Source: Paracoccus denitrificans (GTDB taxonomy: Bacteria; Pseudomonadota; Alphaproteobacteria; Rhodobacterales; Rhodobacteraceae). Taken from it: a DNA stretch of 64,000 nt. Position 1 is the first letter of the stretch. The number at the start of each line of letters is the position of its first letter. Positions 9,547-18,071 of this stretch are shown here, in pieces. The position numbers and the translations under genes are program-made. The stretch is taken from contig NZ_FNEA01000002.1 in assembly GCF_900100045.1 (NCBI RefSeq), positions 124,001-188,000 of the forward strand. The letters are read 5' to 3'. A model generated the notes under the pieces. That model was not told the origin of the DNA. It searched no databases and saw only the letters and a list, made by a program, of their open reading frames with translations.

Positions 9547-10472
9547 TGCCCATCACCCTGCCCAATGACCTGCCCGCCTATGACATCCTGTCGAACGAAG
9601 GCGTCATGGTCATGTCGCCGGGCCGGGCGGCGACGCAGGACATCCGGCCGCTGCGCATCGGGCTGCTGAACCTGATGCCCAAGAAGATCCAGACCGAGAA
9701 CCAGTTCGCCCGGCTGATCGGCGCCACGCCCCTGCAGATCGACTTCCAGCTGATCCGCATGTCGGACCACGAAAGCCGCAACACGGCGGCCGATCACCTG
9801 CAATCCTTCTACCGCCGCTTCTGCGAGGTCGAGGAGACGGGCGAGAAGTTCGACGGTCTCATCATCACCGGCGCGCCCATCGAGCACCTGCCCTTCGAAG
9901 AGGTGACCTATTGGGAGGAACTGACGCGGGTCTTTCGATGGACGCAAAGCCATGTGCATTCGACCTTCGGCGTCTGCTGGGGCGGCATGGCGATGGCGTG
10001 GCATTTCCATCGCCTCGAAAAGCACATGCTGGACCACAAGGCCTTCGGCTGCTTCCGCCACCGCAACCTGGTGCCGGCCAGCCCCTATCTGCGCGGCTTT
10101 TCCGACGACGTGCTGGTCCCGGTCAGCCGCTGGACCGAGGTGCGCCAGGACGAGGTGGATGCCATCCCGGCGCTGCAGACGCTGATCGCCTCGGACCAGG
10201 TCGGGCCGTGCCTGCTGCAGGACACGGGCCATCGCGCGCTCTATGTCTTCAACCATTTCGAATATGACAGCACGACGCTGAAGGACGAATACGACCGCGA
10301 CGTGGTCTCGGGCAAGCCGATCAACGTGCCGGTGAACTACTACCCGGACGACGATCCCTCGCGCGCGCCGACGAACCGCTGGCGCAGCCATGCGCATCTG
10401 CTCTACGGTAACTGGATCAACGAGATCTACCAGACCACCCATTTCGACCTGAACCGCATCGGCGAGGCGTAA
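9546..10472 (+). CDS. metA: Homoserine O-acyltransferase MetA, probably acetyl-CoA type
   Basis: Activates homoserine for methionine synthesis. The 308-residue protein has the catalytic cysteine in FGVCWGG (Cys144) and the His/Glu pair in FNHFEYD (His237, Glu239), each offset by two from E. coli MetA. At the acyl-specificity site the sequence is [13 protein letters not shown]. Glu113 occupies the place of E. coli Gly111, and glutamate there is known to favour acetyl-CoA over succinyl-CoA. It is therefore probably homoserine O-acetyltransferase despite the usual succinyltransferase label. Two adjacent ATGs exist at 9543 and 9546. The first overlaps the preceding stop; the second matches the usual MPI N-terminus. 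Confidence 0.94.
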
Positions 10473-10474
10473 GC

Positions 10475-11398
10475 ATGAGCAAGAACGGCAATGGCGGAAA
10501 GAACGGGACCAAGGGGGCGAAATCGCTGCCCGACCTGCCCTTTGTCGGCGCGATCACCCGCTATCTGGAAAAGGACGCCCCCGATGCGCTGCGCAAGGCG
10601 GTCGCGGCCGCTGACGGCAAGCGCATCCTCGACCCCGGCTATCCCCATGCCGAGGAGATGAAGGGCAAGGATTACGACGAGCGGATGGCCGGGCTGCAAC
10701 TGCAGCTGGTGCGGCTGATGCGCGACGTGATCCATACCGGCAAGCGCATGGTGGTGTTGTTCGAGGGCCGCGACGCCGCCGGCAAGGGCGGCACCATCGA
10801 GCGCGTGCGCGAGAACCTGAACCCGCGCTCGGCCTATATCGTCGCGCTGCCCAAGCCCAGCGAACGCGAGGCCGGAGAATGGTATTTCCAGCGCTACGTC
10901 GACTGGCTGCCCGCCAGAGGCGAGATCGCGCTGTTCGATCGCAGCTGGTATAACCGCGGCGTGGTGGAAAAGGTCTTCGGCTTCTGCACGGACGCGCAGC
11001 GCGAGACCTTCTTTCGCCAGTTGCCGCTGTTCGAGACCATGCTGGCCGACGACGGGGTGATCCTGGTCAAGCTGTGGCTGGAGGTGGGACGGGCCGAGCA
11101 GCTCAAGCGTTTCCTCGACCGCGAGCGCGATCCGCTGAAGCAATGGAAGCTCAGCCCCATCGACGTGGACGGGCTGGCGAAATGGGACGATTACAGCGCG
11201 GCGATCCGGGACACGCTGCTGCGCAGCCATTCGGGCATCGCGCCCTGGACGGTGATCCGCGCCGACGACAAGCGCCGCGCCCGGATCGCCGCGATCCAGA
11301 CCATCCTGCGCGCGGTCGAGTTCGCCGGCCGCGACGACGACGTGATCGGCCAGCCCGACCCGCAAATCACCGGCGGCCCCGAGATCCTGCCGGGATAA
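10475..11398 (+). CDS. ppk2: Polyphosphate kinase 2
   Basis: Transfers phosphate between polyphosphate and nucleotides, usually making ATP or GTP from the diphosphates. The 307-residue single-domain protein contains the Walker A loop [10 protein letters not shown], the Walker B/lid motif DRSWYNR and the conserved RENLNPR segment. That pattern and length fit class I PPK2. The N-terminal 15 residues are a low-complexity Gly/Asn/Lys stretch. It starts two bases after the metA stop, so it belongs to the same operon. Whether it drives nucleotide regeneration or polyphosphate storage cannot be read from sequence. Confidence 0.93.
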   Translation: MSKNGNGGKNGTKGAKSLPDLPFVGAITRYLEKDAPDALRKAVAAADGKRILDPGYPHAEEMKGKDYDERMAGLQLQLVRLMRDVIHTGKRMVVLFEGRDAAGKGGTIERVRENLNPRSAYIVALPKPSEREAGEWYFQRYVDWLPARGEIALFDRSWYNRGVVEKVFGFCTDAQRETFFRQLPLFETMLADDGVILVKLWLEVGRAEQLKRFLDRERDPLKQWKLSPIDVDGLAKWDDYSAAIRDTLLRSHSGIAPWTVIRADDKRRARIAAIQTILRAVEFAGRDDDVIGQPDPQITGGPEILPG

Positions 11399-11419
11399 TA
11401 GGCCAGGCAAGGAGCGATC

Positions 11420-12355
11420 ATGGTTAGGCTGCCCAGGACCGCCCCACCCCCCAGGCTTCGGGCCGCCCGGGCACCGGCCTTGCTGTTCACGCTCCTCTGG
11501 CTGGCGCTGGTGGTGCCGATCCATGCGCAGACCCTGCCCGACTGGCAGGACCTGCGCGTGAACGATTTCGCCGGGCTGCTCACGCCCGAGGATGCGCAGG
11601 CATTGGACACGGCGCTCAGCACCCTCGACGCCCAGACCGGCATCGAGGGCACCGTCGTCACCCTGACCGACCGGGCGCGCTACGGCGGAACCGACGGGCT
11701 GGAGGCCTTTGCCACAAGGCTCTTCGACCATTGGGGCGTGGGCGACGGCACGCGCAACGACGGCTTCATGGTTCTGGTACTGGCCGATGACCGCGAGGCA
11801 CGGATCGAGCTTGGCCGCGGCTACGAAAACGACGCCGACATCCTGGCGCAAGAGATCATGCGCAACACCATGCTGCCCGCCCTCCGCGACGGCCGGATGT
11901 CGCGCGGCATCCGCGACGGAACCCAGGCGGTGATCGAGCTGATCGCCCGGCCGGTGGCGGCGGGCCAGCCGCTCCGGGCGCCCGAACGCGGAATGATGGA
12001 CCGGATCGTCCCCTTCCTCTTCGGCGGCGCGTGGCTCCTGATCCTCGGTGCCATCGCGCGGCAACTCTGGCGCCGCAACCGCTGCCCGCAATGCGGCCGT
12101 CGCGGCCTGGAAACGCGGGTCGCACCCCTGGAAACCCCGCTGCCCGAGGGCGGCCACATGGTCTCGCACGACGATGTCACGAGGCGCTGCCCTGCCTGCG
12201 GCTGGTCGGAAACCCGCCAGCGCCTGCGCCGGCAAACGGTCTGGTATGGCCCGAACGGCGCCGTGCTGCGCAGCAAGGCCAACCGGGCCGCAGGCGGCGC
12301 CCCGGGCTTCGGCGGCGGCTCGTCGCGGGGCGGCGGCGCCTCGGGGCGCTGGTAG
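11420..12355 (+). CDS. Secreted/anchored TPM domain protein with zinc ribbon (YgcG-like)
   Basis: A 311-residue envelope protein. An N-terminal signal or anchor segment (about 20-36, ending IHAQ) leads into a TPM domain (about 45-180), recognisable by VNDFAGLLTPEDAQAL and GRGYENDADILAQ. A membrane span follows at about 196-215, then two CxxC pairs (CPQC and CPAC, a zinc ribbon), and a Gly/Ser-rich end GFGGGSSRGGG typical of YgcG-like proteins. The family is implicated in envelope or photosystem maintenance in other organisms. No enzymatic role is known to me here. It starts 21 bases after ppk2 with a GGAG signal and is probably in the same transcript. Confidence 0.83.
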   Translation: MVRLPRTAPPPRLRAARAPALLFTLLWLALVVPIHAQTLPDWQDLRVNDFAGLLTPEDAQALDTALSTLDAQTGIEGTVVTLTDRARYGGTDGLEAFATRLFDHWGVGDGTRNDGFMVLVLADDREARIELGRGYENDADILAQEIMRNTMLPALRDGRMSRGIRDGTQAVIELIARPVAAGQPLRAPERGMMDRIVPFLFGGAWLLILGAIARQLWRRNRCPQCGRRGLETRVAPLETPLPEGGHMVSHDDVTRRCPACGWSETRQRLRRQTVWYGPNGAVLRSKANRAAGGAPGFGGGSSRGGGASGRW

Positions 12356-12427
12356 GCGCGGCCGCGCTTGCGAGGATGCGGCGAGGCGGCTAGCGTCATG
12401 CCAGACTGCCTCAAGGAAAGCTCCGAC

Positions 12428-13480
12428 ATGAAACCTCTTCGCTTCCCCGCCCTGGTGCTCGCGCTTGCCAGCACCAGCCTGACGGCCGCCTGGGCCGCCG
12501 ACCCCGAACTCACCGTCTTCGACTGGGCCGGCTTCGAGGAGCCGGTGATCTTCCAGGGCTATATCGACAAGCACGGCACCAGCCCCACCTTCGCCTTCTA
12601 CGGCGATGACGACGAGGCCTATCAAAAGCTCGCCTCGGGCTTCAAGGCGGATGTCGCCCATCCCTGCTCGCAGATGGTGTCGAAATACCGCGACGCCGGG
12701 CTGATCGAGCCCTGGGACGTGTCGAAGATCCCGGCCTTCGAAAGCCTCGACCCGGAATTCCTCGATTCCGAGATATTCAAGGACGACGAGGGCGTCTGGT
12801 ATATCCCCACCGACTGGGGCGCGACCGCTGTCGCCTACAATACCGAGAACGTCCCGGCCGAGGACGTGGCCAGCCTGAACATCTTCATCGACCCGAAATA
12901 CCAGGGCCGCACCTCGCTGCCCGATTCGGCCGACGATGTCTGGGCGCTGGCCTACCTGGCCACCGGCACCACCGACTGGACCGAGGTCACCGACGAGCAG
13001 TTCGCCGCCGCCGCCGACTGGCTGCGCCAGGCGCATCAGAACGTCGCCGCCTATTGGGCCGACCCGGCCGAGCAGGCGCAGCTGATGGCATCGGGCGCGG
13101 TGGACGTGGCCTGGTCCTGGAACGACGGCGTGGTGCTGCTGGAAAACGACGGCTTCCCGGTCGGCTTCCAGCGCGCGGCCAAGGAGGGCAGCTCGACCTT
13201 CTTCTGCGGCTTCATCAACCTCAAGAACGGCCCGGGCAACGAGGACAAGGCCTACGATTTCATCAACGCCTGGCTCGCGCCCGAATCGGCCAAGGGCCTC
13301 CTGGACACGATCGGCTACGGCCATACCTCGACCGTCGCCATGGAGACGATCAAGGGCGAGCCGGCCGTGCAGGAGGGACTCTCGCCCGTGGACGCCCCGA
13401 TCCTGGCCCAGACCCCGAACGACCCGCAGCAGCGCGAAAGGCAGCTGCAGGAATTCGAAAAGATCAAGGCCGGCTTCTGA
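12428..13480 (+). CDS. Periplasmic polyamine/PotD-type substrate-binding protein
   Basis: Extracellular solute-binding protein of 350 residues. A signal peptide ends near residue 23 (AWA), and the mature start DPELTVFDWAGFEEP is PotD-like. Later motifs such as WGATAVAYNTENV and AWSWNDGVVLLENDG match spermidine/putrescine-binding proteins. The ATG at 12428 follows AAGGAAAG; the frame extends 20 codons upstream but without a signal sequence. No permease or ATPase gene adjoins it, so its transporter partners must be elsewhere. The substrate is a guess from family resemblance. Confidence 0.85.
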   Translation: MKPLRFPALVLALASTSLTAAWAADPELTVFDWAGFEEPVIFQGYIDKHGTSPTFAFYGDDDEAYQKLASGFKADVAHPCSQMVSKYRDAGLIEPWDVSKIPAFESLDPEFLDSEIFKDDEGVWYIPTDWGATAVAYNTENVPAEDVASLNIFIDPKYQGRTSLPDSADDVWALAYLATGTTDWTEVTDEQFAAAADWLRQAHQNVAAYWADPAEQAQLMASGAVDVAWSWNDGVVLLENDGFPVGFQRAAKEGSSTFFCGFINLKNGPGNEDKAYDFINAWLAPESAKGLLDTIGYGHTSTVAMETIKGEPAVQEGLSPVDAPILAQTPNDPQQRERQLQEFEKIKAGF

Positions 13481-13503
13481 CCGCCCCGCCCTTTCTTGCC
13501 GTG

Positions 13504-13526
13504 CCCCGCCCCCTTGGCGGGGCGTT
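13504..13526 (+). terminator. Rho-independent terminator after the binding protein gene
   Basis: CCCCGCC and GGCGGGG form a perfect 7-bp stem around the loop CCCTT, followed by CGTTT. It lies 24 bases after the stop of the PotD-like gene. The T tract is short, as is common in G+C-rich genomes. Confidence 0.72.
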
Positions 13527-13547
13527 TCGCCGGTGGAACGGCCGCAT

Positions 13548-13611
13548 GAGTATTTGAGGAACGAAGAAGGCCGGGCGGCGCATCCCGGTTTTCTCCGTTT
13601 TCCAAATACTC
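13548..13611. repeat. Intergenic repeat, inverted pair
   Basis: Two copies of the dispersed motif face each other. One begins GAGTATTTGAGGAACG at 13548 on the plus strand. The other, at 13591-13611, reads GAGTATTTGGAAAACGG on the minus strand. The arms match at most positions and enclose about 22 G/C-rich bases, so the element can fold as one long imperfect hairpin. A 9-bp hairpin GAGGGGAAC/GTTCCCCTC follows at 13644-13664. Related copies lie at 18072, 29612, 44482, 53773 and 60511. Confidence 0.75.
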
Positions 13612-13666
13612 CATGGGGTGAATTGGCCCGCGCAGCGGGACAAGAGGGGAACGGCGTTCCCCTCCC

Positions 13667-13695
13667 TTGCGTGCCGAAACGGCGGCGCCTATATT
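13667..13695 (+). promoter_or_regulatory. Sigma-70 type promoter of ssrA
   Basis: TTGCGT at 13667-13672 and TATATT at 13690-13695 are separated by exactly 17 bases. Transcription would begin near 13700, shortly before the acceptor part of the tmRNA gene. The strong -10 fits a highly expressed RNA gene. Confidence 0.6.
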
Positions 13696-13699
13696 CGTG

Positions 13700-14020
13700 G
13701 GGTTCGGGTTCGCCCGGACTATGGACATAAACGCGCAGGTAATAAGCGGATCGGACCCGGGGGCGGTACCCGGCGGCTCCACCAGAATCCCTCGTTGGGG
13801 GCACATGGGGCCGAAACAGGATCGACGAACGTCTAAAGCTGTTTGCTTTGTCTCGGTGAGCTACCACCGTCATCGGTGCAAAATGTACAGTTGCCAACGA
13901 CAACCGTGCTCCGGTGGCTCTGGCTGCGTAAGCAGCTCGGGTAACCGAAACTTAAGCCCTTCCGCCTAGCAGCGTAAGGCGGGGCCCGCAGGAGCCTGGC
14001 AACAGAATCCTGCACCTTAC
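13700..14020 (+). ncRNA. ssrA: Two-piece (circularly permuted) transfer-messenger RNA
   Basis: Rescues stalled ribosomes and tags nascent peptides. The acceptor piece comes first: a T-arm-like stem CCGGG/CCCGG and a 3' end GGCTCCACCA with CCA encoded at 13782-13784. The coding piece starts GGGGCCGAAACAGGATCGAC at 13807. Its first six bases pair with the acceptor end, including a G3-U wobble like that of alanine tRNA. The tag frame encodes ANDNRAPVALAA and stops at TAA near 13930. The order acceptor-spacer-coding is the permuted alphaproteobacterial form, matured into two RNA chains. The outer ends are approximate: the 5' end is set from the promoter and the 3' end from the last hairpin (GCAGGA/TCCTGC). 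Confidence 0.93.
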
Positions 14021-14085
14021 CCCTTTCCATCTGGTTTTTCGGCGCGCCCGGGCCTATCTCAGGCGTCATGCAAGGGAATGCCGCC

Positions 14086-15357
14086 ATGAAAGACCTGACC
14101 TCTTCCGATGCCGATGCGCTGATCGCGGATCTGGGGCAAAAGGCCCGCGCCGCCGCAGCCGTGCTGGCCGAGGCGAGCGCCGAGCGCAAGCATGCCGCCC
14201 TGATCGGCGCCGCCGATGCGATCCTCGAAGCCGAGGATGCCATCCTCGACGCCAATGCCGAGGACATGCATTACGCCGAGGAAAAGGGCCTTTCGCCCGC
14301 CATGCTGGACCGGCTGAAGCTCGATCCCGCGCGCATCCGCGCCATGGCCGAGGGGCTGCGTTCGGTCGCGGCGCAGGCGGACCCGGTCGGCAAGGTGCTG
14401 GCCGAATGGGATCGGCCGAACGGGCTGAACATCCGGCGCGTGGCCACGCCCCTGGGCGTGATCGGCGTGGTCTACGAAAGCCGGCCGAACGTCACCGCCG
14501 ATGCGGCCGCACTGGCGCTGAAGGCCGGCAATGCGGTGATCCTGCGCGGCGGCTCGGAAAGCCTGAACAGCTCGGCCGCGATCCATCGGGCGCTGGTCAC
14601 CGGGCTGAAGCAGGCCGGCCTGCCCGAGACGGCGATCCAGATGGTGCCGACCCGCGACCGAGAGGCGGTCGCCGCCATGCTGCGCGCGCAGGACTATATC
14701 GACGTGATCGTGCCGCGGGGCGGCAAGGGGCTGGTCGGGCTGGTGCAGAAAGAGGCCCGCGTGCCGGTCTTTGCCCATCTGGAAGGCATCTGCCACGTCT
14801 ATGCCGACCGCGACGCCGACCTGGACAAGGCCCGCCGCGTGGTTCTGAACGCCAAGACGCGGCGCACCGGCATCTGCGGCGCCGCCGAATGCCTGTTGAT
14901 CGACTGGCAGTTCTATACGAAACACGGTCCCGTGCTGGTCCAGGACCTGCTGGACGCAGGCGTCGAGGTGCGGGCCGAGGGCGAGCTTGCCAAGGTGCCG
15001 GGCACCGTGCCGGCCGAGCCCTCGGATTTCGGGCAGGAGTTCCTGGACAAGATCATCGCCGTCAAGCTGGTCGATGGCGTCGAAGAGGCGATCGCCCATA
15101 TCCGCCGCCATGGCTCGGGCCATACCGAATCGATCCTGACCGAAAACGACGCCACGGCCGAGCGCTTCTTCAGCGGGCTCGACAGCGCCATCCTGATGCG
15201 CAATGCCTCGACGCAATTCGCCGATGGCGGCGAGTTCGGCATGGGCGCCGAGATCGGCATCGCCACCGGCAAGATGCATGCGCGCGGGCCGGTCGGTGCC
15301 GAGCAGCTGACCAGCTTCAAGTATCTGGTCACCGGCGACGGCACCATCCGGCCCTGA
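14086..15357 (+). CDS. proA: Glutamate-5-semialdehyde dehydrogenase
   Basis: Reduces gamma-glutamyl phosphate to glutamate semialdehyde in proline synthesis. The 423-residue protein carries the ALDH-like motifs [27 protein letters not shown], the catalytic cysteine in [12 protein letters not shown] and [15 protein letters not shown] near the end. The ATG at 14086 has AAGGGA eight bases upstream; an earlier in-frame ATG at 14068 has no such signal. Its usual partner proB is not nearby: the upstream neighbour is ssrA. The minus-strand chpT converges on it from 44 bases away. Confidence 0.96.
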   Translation: MKDLTSSDADALIADLGQKARAAAAVLAEASAERKHAALIGAADAILEAEDAILDANAEDMHYAEEKGLSPAMLDRLKLDPARIRAMAEGLRSVAAQADPVGKVLAEWDRPNGLNIRRVATPLGVIGVVYESRPNVTADAAALALKAGNAVILRGGSESLNSSAAIHRALVTGLKQAGLPETAIQMVPTRDREAVAAMLRAQDYIDVIVPRGGKGLVGLVQKEARVPVFAHLEGICHVYADRDADLDKARRVVLNAKTRRTGICGAAECLLIDWQFYTKHGPVLVQDLLDAGVEVRAEGELAKVPGTVPAEPSDFGQEFLDKIIAVKLVDGVEEAIAHIRRHGSGHTESILTENDATAERFFSGLDSAILMRNASTQFADGGEFGMGAEIGIATGKMHARGPVGAEQLTSFKYLVTGDGTIRP

Positions 15358-15400
15358 TCGGACCAAGGCCCGAGCGGCGAAACCCGGCGGGATCCGAGCC

Positions 15401-16057
15401 TCAGAACGCGATCTCGCCGCCGGTCCCGTCCAGCTCCCATGCCAGCGGTCGGCCTGCGGCACGGGCGAAGCCGGCGAGCAGTGGGAAATGCACCTCGGAG
15501 GCGCCCGCTTCGGGCCGCTCGCGCCCGGGGGCGGCATCCAGCCAGGACCATAGCGCCGGGTCGGGCTTGGTGCGGCTACATTCCGCCACCAGCCGCCAGC
15601 CGCTGGCGCCCCGGCAGACCAGCACGCTGCCGCCCCAGGGCATCGCAGTCTCAAGACACATCAGCGCCAGCAGGATCATGCGCGCCTCGGGGCGCGGCAG
15701 GTCGCCCTCGGCTTCCAGCCGCAGGCGGATGCGCCCGCCTTTCTCGACATCGGCAAACAGCGCGGCCAGTTCAGCCATGCTCAGCCGCTGGTCCGGCGCG
15801 GCATGACCGAAGGCCACGCGGAACCAGCGCACCCGCGCCCGCGCCGCCTCGACGCTTTCGGCGATCAGCTGCATCTCGGGACTGGCGTCGATGCCGGGCC
15901 AGGCGCCGGAAAGCTGCAAGAGCTCCAACCCGTTGCCGATCGCGCCCAGGGGCGAGACGATGTCATGGCAAAGCCGCGAACCGACCAGCGCCGCCAGGCG
16001 CTCGGGCGCGATGGCGCCGGGGGGTTCGGGCGGGCAGTGGATTGTCAGATCGTTCAT
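15401..16057 (-). CDS. chpT: Histidine phosphotransferase ChpT
   Basis: Relays phosphate from the hybrid kinase CckA to CtrA (and CpdR) in the alphaproteobacterial cell-cycle/motility phosphorelay. The 218-residue protein has the pseudo-kinase dimerisation helix with SRLCHDIVSPLGAIGNGLEL at about residues 27-46, holding the phosphorylated histidine (His31). A degenerate GHKL-like C-terminal domain follows, without the ATP-binding N/G boxes of a true kinase. It is divergent from a small DUF3553 gene and converges on proA. This pairing is common in Rhodobacterales. Identity is strong from the HDIxxPxGAI motif. Confidence 0.88.
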   Translation of the reverse strand: MNDLTIHCPPEPPGAIAPERLAALVGSRLCHDIVSPLGAIGNGLELLQLSGAWPGIDASPEMQLIAESVEAARARVRWFRVAFGHAAPDQRLSMAELAALFADVEKGGRIRLRLEAEGDLPRPEARMILLALMCLETAMPWGGSVLVCRGASGWRLVAECSRTKPDPALWSWLDAAPGRERPEAGASEVHFPLLAGFARAAGRPLAWELDGTGGEIAF

Positions 16058-16097
16058 GGAAGGTTAGCCTGCATGATGCCTCAGGAAAGGGCGTGAG

Positions 16098-16277
16098 ATG
16101 AATGAAATCCTGGAACCCGGCATGATCGTGCGCCATCCCGGCGCGCCTGAATGGGGCACCGGACAGGTCCAGTCGCGCATCGGGGACCGGATCACCATCA
16201 ATTTCACCAATGCCGGCAAGCAGGTCGTGAACGGCAGACATATCGATCTTGAACTGGTCACAACCGACCCCTTTTAA
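16098..16277 (+). CDS. DUF3553 family protein, UvrD-C-terminal-like
   Basis: A 59-residue protein, MNEILEPGMIVRHPGAPEWG at the N-terminus, consisting of one small beta domain. The pattern GMIVRHP...GTGQVQSRIGDRITINF...GKQVV resembles the Tudor-like C-terminal domain by which UvrD/PcrA helicases bind RNA polymerase, here as a free-standing protein. The ATG at 16098 follows AGGAAAGG. The gene is divergent from chpT with 40 bases between the starts. Function is unknown; an RNA-polymerase-related role is an inference from fold similarity. Confidence 0.8.
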   Translation: MNEILEPGMIVRHPGAPEWGTGQVQSRIGDRITINFTNAGKQVVNGRHIDLELVTTDPF

Positions 16278-16414
16278 GCGATCAAGGCAGAGTAATTCAA
16301 CTTTTAGGTGTGTCAATCGCCCTTGCATCGCCGGATTCGCGAGCGGTTGCAATGTCCCCTTCCCCCGCCTAGACACGGGACCAAATACCATCAGTCAGGG
16401 TTCCAGGCCGTAAG

Positions 16415-17194
16415 ATGACGCCAGAGACGTCCTATTTCGCGACCCGTCTTGCCACGGACGAAGTCGACCTTCTGGCCGCGCAGCGCCTGCGCTATCGCGT
16501 CTTCGTCGAGGAGCTGGGCGGTGACGGCCTGCTGGTCGACCATCAGGGCCGGTTCGAGCGGGACGAGTTCGACCCGGTCGTCGATCATCTGGTGCTGGTG
16601 GACAACCGCCGCTCGCGCGATGACCTGGACCATGTGGTCGGCGTCTATCGCCTGCTGCCGGGCGAGCGGGCCGAGGCGTTCGGCCGCTTCTATTGCGACA
16701 GCGAATATGACCTGGCGCCGCTGCGCGCCTCGGGGCGGTCGCTCCTGGAACTGGGCCGGTCCTGCGTCGACCCGGCCTATCGCGGCGGCTCGGGCATGTT
16801 CCTGATGTGGAACGCACTGGCCGATTACGTTCTGGCGCGCGGCATCGAGATCCTGTTCGGCGTCGCCTCGTTCCACGGCACAGACGTGCAGGCGCTGGCA
16901 CAGCCGCTCAGCTGGCTGCACCATCACCACCTGGCCCCCGCGGCGATCCGGCCCCGCGCCCGGCCCGACGGCTTTCGCCGCATGGACCTGATCCCGGCCG
17001 AGCAACTGGATCGCCGCGCCGCGATGACCGGAATGCCGGCGCTGATCAAGGCCTACCTGCGGCTGGGCGGCATGGTCGGCGAAGGCGCCTGGCTGGACCG
17101 CGCCTTCAACACCACCGACGTCTTCCTGATGGTCGACACCAAGGCCATGTCGGAAAAGCACCGCAAGTTCTACGAAACCCGGCAGGGGCAATGA
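16415..17194 (+). CDS. olsB: L-ornithine N(alpha)-acyltransferase OlsB
   Basis: First step of ornithine-lipid synthesis: transfers a 3-hydroxyacyl group from ACP to ornithine, giving lyso-ornithine lipid. The 259-residue GNAT-fold protein has the OlsB/hemolysin-like motifs AAQRLRYRVFVEELGG, DHLVLVD, VGVYRLLPG and the block ELGRSCVDPAYRGG. It is immediately followed, with a 4-bp overlap, by the acyltransferase that completes the lipid. This neighbour makes the assignment firm. The 137 bases upstream contain a single TGTCA half-site but no full PHO box that I could accept. Confidence 0.92.
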   Translation: MTPETSYFATRLATDEVDLLAAQRLRYRVFVEELGGDGLLVDHQGRFERDEFDPVVDHLVLVDNRRSRDDLDHVVGVYRLLPGERAEAFGRFYCDSEYDLAPLRASGRSLLELGRSCVDPAYRGGSGMFLMWNALADYVLARGIEILFGVASFHGTDVQALAQPLSWLHHHHLAPAAIRPRARPDGFRRMDLIPAEQLDRRAAMTGMPALIKAYLRLGGMVGEGAWLDRAFNTTDVFLMVDTKAMSEKHRKFYETRQGQ

Positions 17195-18024
17195 GCGAGG
17201 GCAACCGCGCCACCTGGCGGGACGCGGTCGCGCCACCGGCCATTCCGCGTCCCGGCGCGCTCGGCTGGCTGCTGGTCCTGCTGCGCGGCGGCGGGATCGT
17301 CCTGGTGCTGGCGCTCGGCGTCCTGCTGATCCTGCCGCTGCGTCTGGCCGAACGGCTGTTCTCCGGCTCGCGCCGGCCCGTCACCGGACCCTGGGTGCAG
17401 GGCGTCTGCCGCCTCTGCCTGTGGATCATGGGGCTGCGATGGCGCTGCATCGGCCAGCCGATGCGCGGCCCCGGCGCGGTGGTGGCCAACCATTCCAGCT
17501 GGCTCGACATCTTCGTGCTGAACGCGGCGATGCCGGTGTTCTTCGTCTCGAAATCCGAAGTGGCGGGCTGGCCGGGCATCAACATCCTGACCCGCGTCAC
17601 CGACACGCATTTCGTCGCCCGCGACCCCCGGCTCGCCCGCGCCCAGGCCGAGGAATTCGCCGCCCGCACCCGGGCGGGCCATCGCCTGCTGTTCTTCCCC
17701 GAAGGCACCAGCAGCGACGGGCGCCGCGTGCTGCCCTTCAAGCCGACGCTGTTCCAGGGCTTCCTCGACCCCGCCCCGCCCGAAGGGCTGGCGATCCAGC
17801 CGATGAGCGCACATTACCACGCGCCGAAGGGCCGCGATCCGCGCTTCTACGGCTGGTGGGGCGACATGGACCTGGGGCCGCATTTGCTGGCGGTGCTGGC
17901 CCAGCCCCGCCAGGGATTCGTCATCGTGCGGCTGATGCCGGAGATCCCGGTCGTGGGCGAGACGCGCAAGACGCTCGCCGCCAAGGCCGAGGCGGCCGTC
18001 CGCGAAGGGTTCGCGGCAAGTTGA
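17191..18024 (+). CDS. olsA: Lyso-ornithine lipid O-acyltransferase OlsA
   Basis: PlsC-type acyltransferase acylating lyso-ornithine lipid; some members also make phosphatidate. The 277-residue protein has a membrane segment at about 29-53 and the four acyltransferase blocks: NHSSWLD (HX4D catalytic pair), FVSKSEVAGWPG, FFPEGTSSDG and the region PMSAHYH. The start ATG overlaps the olsB stop. The gene ends 149 bases before a convergent carrier gene, with an inverted intergenic repeat between them. Confidence 0.88.
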   Translation: MSEGNRATWRDAVAPPAIPRPGALGWLLVLLRGGGIVLVLALGVLLILPLRLAERLFSGSRRPVTGPWVQGVCRLCLWIMGLRWRCIGQPMRGPGAVVANHSSWLDIFVLNAAMPVFFVSKSEVAGWPGINILTRVTDTHFVARDPRLARAQAEEFAARTRAGHRLLFFPEGTSSDGRRVLPFKPTLFQGFLDPAPPEGLAIQPMSAHYHAPKGRDPRFYGWWGDMDLGPHLLAVLAQPRQGFVIVRLMPEIPVVGETRKTLAAKAEAAVREGFAAS

Positions 18025-18071
18025 ACTCTGCCGCATAGCCGGCGCGCGCGCCGCCTGTCACGAGGTCGGCG

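Noticed and set aside
10427..13903. Minus-strand open frame of 1,158 codons
   Set aside because: Antisense to ppk2, the TPM gene and the binding protein gene, all of which have clear family motifs. Its start lies in the tmRNA gene.
16278..16414. PHO box before olsB
   Set aside because: Only one TGTCA half-site was found, not the paired repeat needed for PhoB.
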